A stretch of DNA of 64,000 bases from Micrococcales bacterium. GTDB taxonomy: Bacteria > Actinomycetota > Actinomycetes > Actinomycetales > Microbacteriaceae. Positions within the stretch are counted from its first letter, which is position 1. Each line of letters starts with the position of its first letter. The DNA lies in assembly GCA_947452235.1 (NCBI GenBank), contig CANGBK010000001.1:1-64000 (forward strand). The letters run 5' to 3'. Both the position numbers and the translations under genes were made by a program. The notes beneath the pieces were generated by a model. The model saw only the letters and a program-made list of their open reading frames with translations. It did no database searches and had not been told where the DNA came from. Below, piece after piece: positions 8,170 through 16,034 of this stretch.

Positions 8170-9252
8170 GTGTTCGTGCAGTCAGTTAGCGAACTTACCC
8201 AGAAAACCCGTGAGATTCTGGCTGCTGGACCCTTGTCTGTGGACTTGGCCATCGCTCGAGTAATAGATGAGGCCTTTGAATCCAGTCAGTTTGACTCGGT
8301 AGACGAAGGGGAGTTGAAAGCCTCCGTCAGGAGGGCGCTAGTCGGTCTTGGGGAGATTGAGCGCTTTCTGGGCGATCCAGAGGTGGAGGAGATTTGGCTC
8401 AATTCGCCCAAAGAAGTCTTTGTCGCCAGGCAAGGAAAGACTTTCAGGACTGACCTTTCCCTCACTGAAGTTGAGGTTAGGCAGCTCGTTGAACGTATGC
8501 TGAGGGCTTCTGGAAGGCGGTTAGACAGGTCTGAGCCCTTCGTTGATGCGACCCTCTCAGACGGCTCTCGCCTCCATGTAGTTATCCCAGATGTTACCCG
8601 TGAACATTGGGCTATCAACATTCGCAAGTTTCCGCCAAAAATCCTAACTTTAGAAAACTTGGTGGGGCTTGGCGTAATGAGCTGGCCAGTTGCTGATTAT
8701 CTAAAAGCTGAATTCCTAGCTGGAACAAATATTTTGGTCTCTGGAGCAACTCAAGCGGGAAAGACCACTTTGTTGTGTGCTTTGTTGGATGTTGGCTCTG
8801 AGACGGAACGGCTCTTAACTGTTGAAGAGACTTTTGAAATTAGAACCAACTATGTTGATGTTGTTGCTTTGCAGGCTAGGCAAGCAAACCTGGAAGGCGT
8901 TGGAGAGATAACTCTTAGAAAACTTGTTAGAGAGGCTCTACGAATGCGGCCAACGCGGCTTGTTGTTGGAGAAGTGAGGCAAGCTGAAGCTTTAGATCTT
9001 TTGATTGCCTTGAATTCAGGGATAGCAGGTTTATGCACTATTCACGCAAATTCAGCCAGCGAAGCGATAGCAAAACTAAAGCTTTTACCTTTACTCGCAG
9101 GTGAAAATATCCCTTCCATGTTCGTCAATGAAACTGTTGATCGAACTGTTGGGCTTGTAGTTCATTGTGTGATGGATAGCAAAGGTCATAGAAGAGTGAG
9201 TCAAGTTCTGAAAAATAGTGGTTCATGGCACGAGGTGCATTTTGAGGTTTGA
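8170..9252 (+). CDS. tadA: Tad/Flp pilus assembly ATPase TadA (CpaF family)
   Basis: 360 aa, GTG start. Cytosolic hexameric secretion ATPase that powers Tad pilus assembly or retraction. An N-terminal domain with 'DPEVEEIWLNSP' (typical of CpaF) is followed by the RecA-like domain with Walker A 'GATQAGKTT' (192-200), the Walker B region 'RLVVGEVRQAEALDLL' and the His box 'GLCTIHANSASEA'. It is the first gene of a seven-gene run with overlapping ends. The gene directly upstream is tRNA-Leu on the other strand, so the TadZ/Ssd-type ATPase often found before tadA in actinobacteria is absent from this locus. Confidence 0.94.
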   Translation: MFVQSVSELTQKTREILAAGPLSVDLAIARVIDEAFESSQFDSVDEGELKASVRRALVGLGEIERFLGDPEVEEIWLNSPKEVFVARQGKTFRTDLSLTEVEVRQLVERMLRASGRRLDRSEPFVDATLSDGSRLHVVIPDVTREHWAINIRKFPPKILTLENLVGLGVMSWPVADYLKAEFLAGTNILVSGATQAGKTTLLCALLDVGSETERLLTVEETFEIRTNYVDVVALQARQANLEGVGEITLRKLVREALRMRPTRLVVGEVRQAEALDLLIALNSGIAGLCTIHANSASEAIAKLKLLPLLAGENIPSMFVNETVDRTVGLVVHCVMDSKGHRRVSQVLKNSGSWHEVHFEV

Positions 9253-10000
9253 AAGGTTTTTTATTTCTCTTGGCTTTGATTGGTTGGATGCAAAAAAGTT
9301 TTTGGGTTTACTGCTTGGCGGGTTCCTAACTCTGGTTGTTTTGCTTCATGCTTTGACTGGTTCTATTCCTATCACCCTGAGCATAGTTTTCTGCTTGTCG
9401 GTTCAGGTCTGGGATTCGCTCAGGACTAGGGCACGTGATCAGCTTGAGAAGCAAAGTGAGCATTGGCCTAAATTCCTAGATGCTATTCATTCGGCCTGTT
9501 GGGCTGGAGTAAGCCTTGAGCAAGCTGTTTTGGACTGCATAAACTTTGCGCCGAAGGGTTCGATTTGGGCGTTTACTGAGTTTGAAAAGGATTTAAGTTC
9601 AGGCATGAGTTTTGATTTGGCGATGGTGAACCTGAAATCGAGATTAGCTTCTCCAATAGCCGATCGGTTTGTTGAACTAACTAGATTGGCGAATCAATCT
9701 GGCGGAAGAGGATATCTTGAAGCACTTAGGGCTCAGTCTGTTCAACTCAGAACAGAGAATGCCACTTGGGCTGAAATTAATGCTAAGCAGAACTGGGTTA
9801 TTTCTTCAGCCAAGCTCGCGGTGTTTGCACCCTGGCTGATTCTGTTGCTGCTTTCGATTCGTCCAGAAACGGCCCAAACTTTCAACTCCGATACCGGGGC
9901 TGTTGTTTTAGTGCTTGGGTTAGTCGCATCATTACTGGCCTTTCAATTGACTAGGTATCTTGGCGCTTTACCCAAAAGGGCAAGGGTGTTAGCAGGATGA
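9242..10000 (+). CDS. tadB: Tad assembly platform protein TadB-like (T2SS F domain)
   Basis: The track start (9218) lies well inside tadA. A TTG at 9242 with GAGG 6 nt upstream is preferred; it overlaps tadA by 11 bp and gives about 252 aa. Two N-terminal hydrophobic segments are followed by a T2SSF cytosolic domain ('FLDAIHSACWAGVSLEQAV', 'ELTRLANQSGGRGYLEALRAQ') and two C-terminal membrane segments, the classic TadB arrangement. It should form the inner-membrane platform on which TadA acts, together with TadC. Confidence 0.85.
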   Translation: MRFERFFISLGFDWLDAKKFLGLLLGGFLTLVVLLHALTGSIPITLSIVFCLSVQVWDSLRTRARDQLEKQSEHWPKFLDAIHSACWAGVSLEQAVLDCINFAPKGSIWAFTEFEKDLSSGMSFDLAMVNLKSRLASPIADRFVELTRLANQSGGRGYLEALRAQSVQLRTENATWAEINAKQNWVISSAKLAVFAPWLILLLLSIRPETAQTFNSDTGAVVLVLGLVASLLAFQLTRYLGALPKRARVLAG

Positions 10001-10587
10001 TCGCTACGCTGCTTTTGGTTGTCGCTGCGTTTTTGACTATTGGAATGTTTTTGAACCAACGGCAAACCGAGTTAAGTCAAAGAATTGGATTTCGTAGGGT
10101 TTTTCGTTACTCAATTCATCGGCAGAAAAGATTTGACGCAACTAAAGTCTTGCTAGAAATCCCTGACTTTGCTTCTATTCTTTGGTTTGCGCTTAGCGCG
10201 GGGGAGTCATTGGATAGTGCTCTGCGGATTGCCACTAGTCGAGGGAACGGATACGTTGCCACGGAGTTTCAACAGTTGCTTGCCAAGGTTGATCACGGTT
10301 CCCTATTGCAACACGAACTTGAAAACCTAGCTTTAGAGAGCAAGGCAGAGCAGATAAGAGAATTGGCAACAAAGCTAGCTGTTGCTCTAGTTAACGGAAC
10401 TCCCATGGCAGCACTTTTAGGTGACTTTGTTTTGAGCGTTAATTCGACTCTAAGAGCGATTTTGTTAGCGAAGGCTGGAAAGAACGAAACCAAAATGATG
10501 ATTCCGCTTGTGTTTGTGATTTTGCCAGTCACGGTTATGTTTGCGATGTTCCCATCGCTTGTTCTTATTCAACAGAGTTTTATCTAA
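9997..10587 (+). CDS. tadC: Tad assembly platform protein TadC-like (T2SS F domain)
   Basis: 196 aa, joined to tadB by an ATGA overlap (translational coupling). N-terminal membrane segment, a T2SSF-like helical domain ('FASILWFALSAGESLDSALRIA', 'LATKLAVALVNGTPMAALL') and a C-terminal membrane pair ('MMIPLVFVILPVTVMFAMFP'), a shape typical of actinobacterial TadC. Shorter than proteobacterial TadC (about 300 aa). Partner of TadB in the inner-membrane platform. Confidence 0.82.
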   Translation: MIATLLLVVAAFLTIGMFLNQRQTELSQRIGFRRVFRYSIHRQKRFDATKVLLEIPDFASILWFALSAGESLDSALRIATSRGNGYVATEFQQLLAKVDHGSLLQHELENLALESKAEQIRELATKLAVALVNGTPMAALLGDFVLSVNSTLRAILLAKAGKNETKMMIPLVFVILPVTVMFAMFPSLVLIQQSFI

Positions 10588-10604
10588 ATAAATGAAGGAG
10601 AGAA

Positions 10605-10766
10605 ATGAAAAATACGGTCAACATTAGAGATGACAAAGGTGATGTTCCAGGTTGGGTTTTGGTGACACTTATGACAGCTGGTTTAGTTGTCTTACTATGG
10701 GCTGTCGCGGGGCCAGCCTTGAAAACTATTTTCAATAACGCGGTTGCCAAGGTTGTTGTTATCTAG
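10605..10766 (+). CDS. Small Flp/pilin-like membrane protein (53 aa), not in ORF track
   Basis: ATG at 10605 preceded by GAAGGAGAG, a strong ribosome binding site. The product is 53 aa: a charged head ('NIRDDKGDVPGW'), one hydrophobic helix and a short tail, in the position where flp pilin genes sit in Tad loci. The sequence after the potential processing Gly reads DVPGW, so Trp replaces the Glu at +5 of canonical Flp pilins. The family role (major pilin or pseudopilin) is inferred from position and shape. The 3' end overlaps the next gene. Confidence 0.75.
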   Translation: MKNTVNIRDDKGDVPGWVLVTLMTAGLVVLLWAVAGPALKTIFNNAVAKVVVI

Positions 10767-11106
10767 CGAGGAGGGTTCAGCCCCCATCGAGTTCGTGATG
10801 GTTACCCTGCCGACAACACTTCTACTGCTTCCGATAATCAGTTTGTTTGCGCTTTGCCAAAATCAGATCGCGCAGAATCAAATCACATATGAGATAGCTA
10901 GGTTTGCTGCTTTGGCAGATGTTAGTTCTCAGGAGGTTGAGGACTATCGGATGCAACTTGATGAATCTGCTCAGGTTTTTCGAGAGTTTTCGACCGGAAC
11001 CTGCGTTGAGCTAGTTTCGATTTCTAAGGAGCATTTGGTGCCTTTATGGCCAGTTCCAATCCCGATGATTTCAACTGGAAGAGCTAGTTGTGAAATCGAT
11101 AACTGA
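10744..11106 (+). CDS. tadE: TadE-like pseudopilin
   Basis: 120 aa, TTG start within the end of the small pilin gene (23-bp overlap; slightly later in-frame TTGs are possible). 'EEGSAPIEFVMVTLPTT' carries a type IV-prepilin-like processing site, Gly followed by Glu at +5, then one hydrophobic helix. The rest is a small exported domain with two cysteines. Expected to be a minor subunit inserted in the membrane and processed by a prepilin peptidase, which must be encoded elsewhere since none is seen here. Confidence 0.78.
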   Translation: MPRLLLSSEEGSAPIEFVMVTLPTTLLLLPIISLFALCQNQIAQNQITYEIARFAALADVSSQEVEDYRMQLDESAQVFREFSTGTCVELVSISKEHLVPLWPVPIPMISTGRASCEIDN

Positions 11107-11440
11107 TGAACAAGGTAATGCCTTGTTAGAGGGAGTTGCTTTCGCTGCTGTTGCATTCGGGTTGGTATTGAATCTTGGGCTGAACCTTTTTCAAATGCAA
11201 GAAAAGGCGTTAGAGCTTCAAGGGCTAGCTAGAAATGTGATGCGAGTGCACCTTATTCATCCAGAAGAAGCACTCGGTTCTCTGGTTGCTAGATGGCAGG
11301 CACTTTCTCCAAGCTGGCGAGATCAAGAGCTCAAGTTTGATTTGAGCTGTGATTCTAGTTGTCCAGCTAATTCAGTTGTTTGGTTACATCTTGAGGGTAG
11401 TGATTTGAAAGCTTCAAGCTTTGGTGTCCCAAGTGACTAA
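11090..11440 (+). CDS. TadE/TadF-like pseudopilin
   Basis: 116 aa, GTG start overlapping tadE by 17 bp. 'DEQGNALLEGVAFAAVAFG' again places Glu at +5 after a Gly, followed by the single membrane helix and an exported domain with a 'CDSSCPANSVVWL' cysteine pair. Weak sequence conservation is normal for these minor pilins. Position in the operon supports the call. Confidence 0.7.
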   Translation: MKSITDEQGNALLEGVAFAAVAFGLVLNLGLNLFQMQEKALELQGLARNVMRVHLIHPEEALGSLVARWQALSPSWRDQELKFDLSCDSSCPANSVVWLHLEGSDLKASSFGVPSD

Positions 11441-11807
11441 TCTTAGGAGCGATTCGGGGACCGCACTTATTTGGTTCATCGGGTTGCTTGTCTTGGTAAC
11501 GCTAGTTTGCTTACTGCTCGTTACAACTGTTCATGAGTATCTGTTTGTTAGAGGTGTACATGATTTTGTTGAGCAATATGCTCTAGCCGAGAAGACATTA
11601 GTGGATCGAGGATTAGGCATATCTAATGCTTCAGACTTGTTGAGAGAGCAAGCTTTGTCTCAAGGGAACAACTATGAACTAAGCGTTGCTAAAACACAAT
11701 TCGTTGATGCCAAGAGTTTGCAGGTAATCATTTGCGCTACTTGGCATGCTCCATTACCTATTTTTGAATACACCAAACTGATTTGTGAATCCGCTATTGC
11801 AAGGTGA
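11421..11807 (+). CDS. TadG/Rv3660c-neighbour-like membrane protein of Tad locus
   Basis: 128 aa, TTG or GTG start (11421/11424/11433) overlapping the previous gene by about 20 bp. One N-terminal helix ('GTALIWFIGLLVLVTLVCLLL') and an extracytoplasmic domain with two cysteines. The Gly-processing position is followed by TALIW, so Trp and not Glu is at +5, the same replacement as in the 53-aa pilin-like protein. This is the last gene of the locus and converges on the amylase operon with no spacer. Confidence 0.65.
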   Translation: MVSQVTNLRSDSGTALIWFIGLLVLVTLVCLLLVTTVHEYLFVRGVHDFVEQYALAEKTLVDRGLGISNASDLLREQALSQGNNYELSVAKTQFVDAKSLQVIICATWHAPLPIFEYTKLICESAIAR

Positions 11808-14795
11808 TTATTTGATAACTAGGCGCTCAGGTGCTGAGATAGAAATAGTTCCTGAGCTGCTTTTGTATATCGAGACTATGTCTAAGGTGTCCCCAGAAGC
11901 TAATGGAACATCTCGTCCAGTGTTGTAATTCCAGGTCATTCCATAACTAGCTTGATCGTCGGTAGCAATTGCTGTCCAAGAGCCACCGTTGATTCTTGCC
12001 GCAAAAGTAACGGAGCCTGAATCATTGGCAAGAATTCCTGCAGTTAGGTCAATCGTCTGAGATCTGCTGTCTAGTGAAACGGTTTGATAAACATTTGGGG
12101 CTTTAGTGATAATCGCCATTTGCTTATTGGCTTTGAGAACTAGCGTTCCCATAGCCGGAACTTTCAGAGTTATTTTCCCTGAGGTGTCTGATCTGAATGT
12201 TCCAGCACCGAGAATTCCAGCAAAAGTTGCGTTAGGAGTGTTGGTCACAAAAGTTGCACTCTGATCTTTTTTACCGCTGTTGAAGGCCACCAGGTATTCA
12301 ATTCTGTTGGTCTGGTCGATTCGACTATTGACTAAAAGGTTTCCAGCTTGGCTTCGAAGTATCTGTGGACCACTAGCCAATGCAGGATTGTCTTTTCGGA
12401 GTTGGTTTAGTGCGGTGATCCGTGTTGTGAGGGGAGTTGTGATGTTGAAGGAATTACGAATGCCAATTGGATCTCCCCAAACTCGAGGCTCTTCATTCCA
12501 CTCCTGGACTCTGGTGCTGAACATGTCTTGTCTGGCCGCTTTATCGCCACCCGATCCGATCATGCCAACCTCGTCACCGTAATAAACACAAGGTATTCCG
12601 CGAGTTAGGAACATCACATCGTGGGCCAAAAGATCTGCTTTACGTAGCTGTGAAATGTTTGAACCGCTTTGCAATAGCATCGCTGCTCGGCCCATGTCGT
12701 GATTACCTAAGAAGGTCACTAGGTTGTAAGCACTCTTATTAGGTGTTAGGAAAGAGTTATCTGAAGCAAAAAGTGAACCAAGGTATGAAGCTTGACCGCC
12801 CTTGGCGTAACCTATAGCTGAAGATTGGAATGCGAAATCAAGAGCTGATGGTAATGCTTGTGTGTGCATATAGTTACTTAAAGCACTTGAAGAGCCGTCA
12901 TAGTATTCGCCAAATGCAAACAGAGAAGCATTCTTTTGTGTCATTGTTGCCGCTGTTTGGCTAAGCATCTTTGGCCACCATTTGTTGAAGAACTGATCGT
13001 CAACATGCTTGGCGGTGTCAATCCTGAAACCATCAACCCCATAGTCATTTACCCACATGGAATAAACACTTGCGAAGCCATCCACTACAGCCTGGTTTTC
13101 AGTTTTGATGTCGTCAAGGCCACCGAAGTCACCGTTTTGATATTCGGTTTTACTGCCCCAATTACTTATGTTCCCCATGTTGTGATAGTTCGTGAGGTCG
13201 TTTAGGAAAGCTGGATACTTGATGGTTTCATCGCCTTCAGGGATATATGCCGAAGTATTTGGTGTGGTGTTGAAACCTCTTGCGTTTGCATATCCGATTA
13301 TGTCTGCAGTGTGGTTTACTACGATGTCCAGAACAACTTTGATTCCAAGTCGGTGAGCGCAGTCAGTGAAAGCCTTGAACTCTAGGTTCGTTCCCCAGTG
13401 AGGGTCAATCTTGGTGAAATCTGTAATGGAGTACCCGTGGTAGGAGGCACTACCGCCGTGAACAAAATCTTGTACAAAAGGCGGGCTAACCCAAACTGCT
13501 GAGAAACCTAAACGCTTTATGCGAGGTAAACCATCGCCAGAGCCATCATTAGCTGAACAGCCATCCATCAGACCGGCTAAATCGCCACCGTGCGAGTATG
13601 CAGGGCTAGTAGGTGAGTTGCCTGTTGATGATGGGCCGCCGGCTAAACCGCCAGTGTCGTTGTTGGTATCACCGTTCTTGTATCTATCGGTCATCACAAA
13701 ATAGATGCTGTCGTTAGCGAAATTAGATCTCGGTGTTTGGCCAACGAGACTTGAAGCCTGTTCAAGTGTTGGTGCTTGCACGAGTGAACTGTATGGAACG
13801 GGAGCGCTAATGATGGTGTTGCCAGCAACATCCTGATTTCCTGACTCAACCCAGATTTCACCACCGGTTGCGGTTAGGTCAATAACCTGGATACCGACGT
13901 TTGGGTCACCTATGGAGCCTTTGTGGATTATGTATGGAAAAAGAAGTGAACCTTCAGCAAGTGGAACAGTAAAAGTAATTCCCCAAGCATCAGCTTTAGT
14001 TGAGTCAGGATTTTGTGATTTAGCCCAAGTGTTTGATTTTGCAGCACCGCCATAGGTTGCGTCGTTTAGTGAGTTGAGAGTCCAACCGGTGTATTTTCCA
14101 TCATTGCGGTGATAGTGAATCACAGCTTGGTTATTGAGTTCGGGTTTGGTAATAGCAACGCCATCAAGGTCATCAGAAACATAAAGGTTGCTGTTTTGAG
14201 ATAAGTCAATATCCATGTCGTAGCTGGTTTGAGAAATCGTGCTCCCGACTTTTCCAAACAACTGAACAACCGCATCAGTTGTGTCTATAGGTACGACGAC
14301 CTTAGCTAATAAGTTTGCATCAAAGTTAGCTGAGTATATTTGGCTACCAACTTTTATCTTTACCGATCTACTCTTTTTTGCGGATCCTGTGGCACTCAGA
14401 TGAATGACAACATTTCCAGATGCTTTCAATCTTGAATCAAAAGGAACGCCAGTTGCTGAAAGCCAAATCTCTGGATGTGAAGATGGGTTGATCGTGGTTG
14501 TCGATTTATTTAGACCTGTTGCACTAATCAAGAGATCTCCAGCGTTAGCTGGAACTGAAATAACCCCGAACCAACCGTAAGCGTCAACGCCAACTACTCT
14601 TGAGGATCCTGTAACAACAGTTGGGTTGGACGCTAATGCTACGGTAACTTTAGGAGTCTTGGGAAGTGCTTTAGGAACGTGAACTACAAGGTCATAGGCA
14701 GGAATGTCTGCTTGAGCGATACTTACGTGGGTGAATGAACCCAACAGAATCATTATTGAAGCTGTTAATCCTAAAATCCGCTTATGTTTGTGCAT
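11808..14795 (-). CDS. Secreted alpha-amylase-family glycoside hydrolase (GH13) with CBM41-like domain, copy 1
   Basis: 995 aa. Signal peptide (residues 1-29, 'VSIAQA'). An N-terminal beta-rich region (33-215) precedes a pullulanase-associated CBM41-like domain (about 223-320, 'VIHYHRNDGKYTGW', 'LFPYIIHKG'). The GH13 barrel from about 360 has region I 'DIVVNH' (490-495), nucleophile Asp593 in 'GFRID', acid/base Glu630 in 'AFGE' and Asp700 in 'FLGNHD', so all catalytic residues are present. The C-terminal domain (about 900-995) is beta-rich. It hydrolyses alpha-1,4-glucans outside the cell. Last gene of the operon amylase 2-MFS-amylase 1. Confidence 0.93.
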   Translation of the reverse strand: MHKHKRILGLTASIMILLGSFTHVSIAQADIPAYDLVVHVPKALPKTPKVTVALASNPTVVTGSSRVVGVDAYGWFGVISVPANAGDLLISATGLNKSTTTINPSSHPEIWLSATGVPFDSRLKASGNVVIHLSATGSAKKSRSVKIKVGSQIYSANFDANLLAKVVVPIDTTDAVVQLFGKVGSTISQTSYDMDIDLSQNSNLYVSDDLDGVAITKPELNNQAVIHYHRNDGKYTGWTLNSLNDATYGGAAKSNTWAKSQNPDSTKADAWGITFTVPLAEGSLLFPYIIHKGSIGDPNVGIQVIDLTATGGEIWVESGNQDVAGNTIISAPVPYSSLVQAPTLEQASSLVGQTPRSNFANDSIYFVMTDRYKNGDTNNDTGGLAGGPSSTGNSPTSPAYSHGGDLAGLMDGCSANDGSGDGLPRIKRLGFSAVWVSPPFVQDFVHGGSASYHGYSITDFTKIDPHWGTNLEFKAFTDCAHRLGIKVVLDIVVNHTADIIGYANARGFNTTPNTSAYIPEGDETIKYPAFLNDLTNYHNMGNISNWGSKTEYQNGDFGGLDDIKTENQAVVDGFASVYSMWVNDYGVDGFRIDTAKHVDDQFFNKWWPKMLSQTAATMTQKNASLFAFGEYYDGSSSALSNYMHTQALPSALDFAFQSSAIGYAKGGQASYLGSLFASDNSFLTPNKSAYNLVTFLGNHDMGRAAMLLQSGSNISQLRKADLLAHDVMFLTRGIPCVYYGDEVGMIGSGGDKAARQDMFSTRVQEWNEEPRVWGDPIGIRNSFNITTPLTTRITALNQLRKDNPALASGPQILRSQAGNLLVNSRIDQTNRIEYLVAFNSGKKDQSATFVTNTPNATFAGILGAGTFRSDTSGKITLKVPAMGTLVLKANKQMAIITKAPNVYQTVSLDSRSQTIDLTAGILANDSGSVTFAARINGGSWTAIATDDQASYGMTWNYNTGRDVPLASGDTLDIVSIYKSSSGTISISAPERLVIK

Positions 14796-14829
14796 AGTAA
14801 GACAAGTCTATGTTTAGAGAGTTAGGAAA

Positions 14830-16020
14830 CTAGCCCTTAGATTGGGGTGCTACTGCGTAACGGGGGATGTATCTAAACATTAGGCCTGCACCAACAAGTC
14901 CCAAGCCACCGAATAAGGCCATCGCTCCTGCTAGACCCAAAGGAATGATCAAGGCAGATAGAGCATTAGGTGCTGCAGCATCCCCAAAATCAACCAACAG
15001 ACGGTATGAAGCTAAGAATTCGTTTCTGGCATCCTTTGGAGCCATATCTGCTCCCAGCACCATGATTACGCCAGAGCCCAAACCATTGGCTATAGACATT
15101 AGTAGCGCTATCAGCAAGAAGGTATTTGAATCAATTGCGATACCAACTAGGAAGTGAGTTATGCCTAAACCAACCAGAGTTGGAACAGCGGCAAATCCTC
15201 TACCGAAACGATCCATGACTTGACCGCTTAGATAGAACATTGCGAAATCTAATGCACCGGCGAAAGCGATATACAAAGATGCTTGTTCGGTAGGCATGCC
15301 TAAAGAAATAGCTAAAAGTGGAAGTCCAACCATTCTGGTTCCACGAAGTGCAGAAAGAATTGATGATGCAACACCTAGGGTTGCAAGTTTCTTGCCTTCA
15401 CGTTTAGCAATTAGATATGTTGCTTTGAAAGATGAACCGTTCTTGGTTCTATCTTCACTGCCTTTTGCAACAATGAGAATTACTGCAGCAGCAGCACAAA
15501 GAACAAGAGGAAGGTAATAAACCTCTTGAACTGAATAGAACTTGATAATCAAAGCTCCAATAGCAGGACCTGCAAATGAGCCCGCTCTGAACATTCCGCC
15601 AAGTACTGAAAGTGATCTTGCTCTAACCGCTATCGGAACGTGCTCTGTCATCCAACCGAGTCTTGCTAAACCGAAAACAGCTGCTGATGCACCAACAATA
15701 AAAACTCCGGCACCAAGCATGAAAAGGTTTAAAGCAAACAGGCTCGCAAGAATACCGAGAGCAGAGGCAAGGCTGGCAGCAATCATTGCTTTACGCTCAC
15801 CAAGAGCATCAACTAATTTTGCTGCTGGAATATCTGCAACTAAACGGCCAACCATCATCATTGCGGTGATAACACCAGCGGTTGCAAGGTTTGCTCCTAA
15901 GAGCTGAGCTGTTGCAGGTACGCTTGGGATAATTCCGAACTCTGCCGTTGAGAAAAGAAATGACGGCAAGAAAACTGGGAAGACCAGGTTTCTTTTAGCG
16001 AAAGATTTAGGTTCAGACAC
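14830..16020 (-). CDS. Major facilitator superfamily transporter
   Basis: 396 aa with about 12 hydrophobic segments and the MFS loop motif in variant form ('GRLVADIPAAKLVDALGERKA'). Located between two secreted amylases on the same strand, 35 bp before amylase 1 and 14 bp after amylase 2. Uptake of maltose or maltodextrins released by the amylases is a reasonable guess from context, but the sequence looks closer to drug/metabolite exporters of the MFS_1 group, so the substrate is open. Confidence 0.82.
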   Translation of the reverse strand: MSEPKSFAKRNLVFPVFLPSFLFSTAEFGIIPSVPATAQLLGANLATAGVITAMMMVGRLVADIPAAKLVDALGERKAMIAASLASALGILASLFALNLFMLGAGVFIVGASAAVFGLARLGWMTEHVPIAVRARSLSVLGGMFRAGSFAGPAIGALIIKFYSVQEVYYLPLVLCAAAAVILIVAKGSEDRTKNGSSFKATYLIAKREGKKLATLGVASSILSALRGTRMVGLPLLAISLGMPTEQASLYIAFAGALDFAMFYLSGQVMDRFGRGFAAVPTLVGLGITHFLVGIAIDSNTFLLIALLMSIANGLGSGVIMVLGADMAPKDARNEFLASYRLLVDFGDAAAPNALSALIIPLGLAGAMALFGGLGLVGAGLMFRYIPRYAVAPQSKG

Positions 16021-16034
16021 CAGTCAATTATCGC

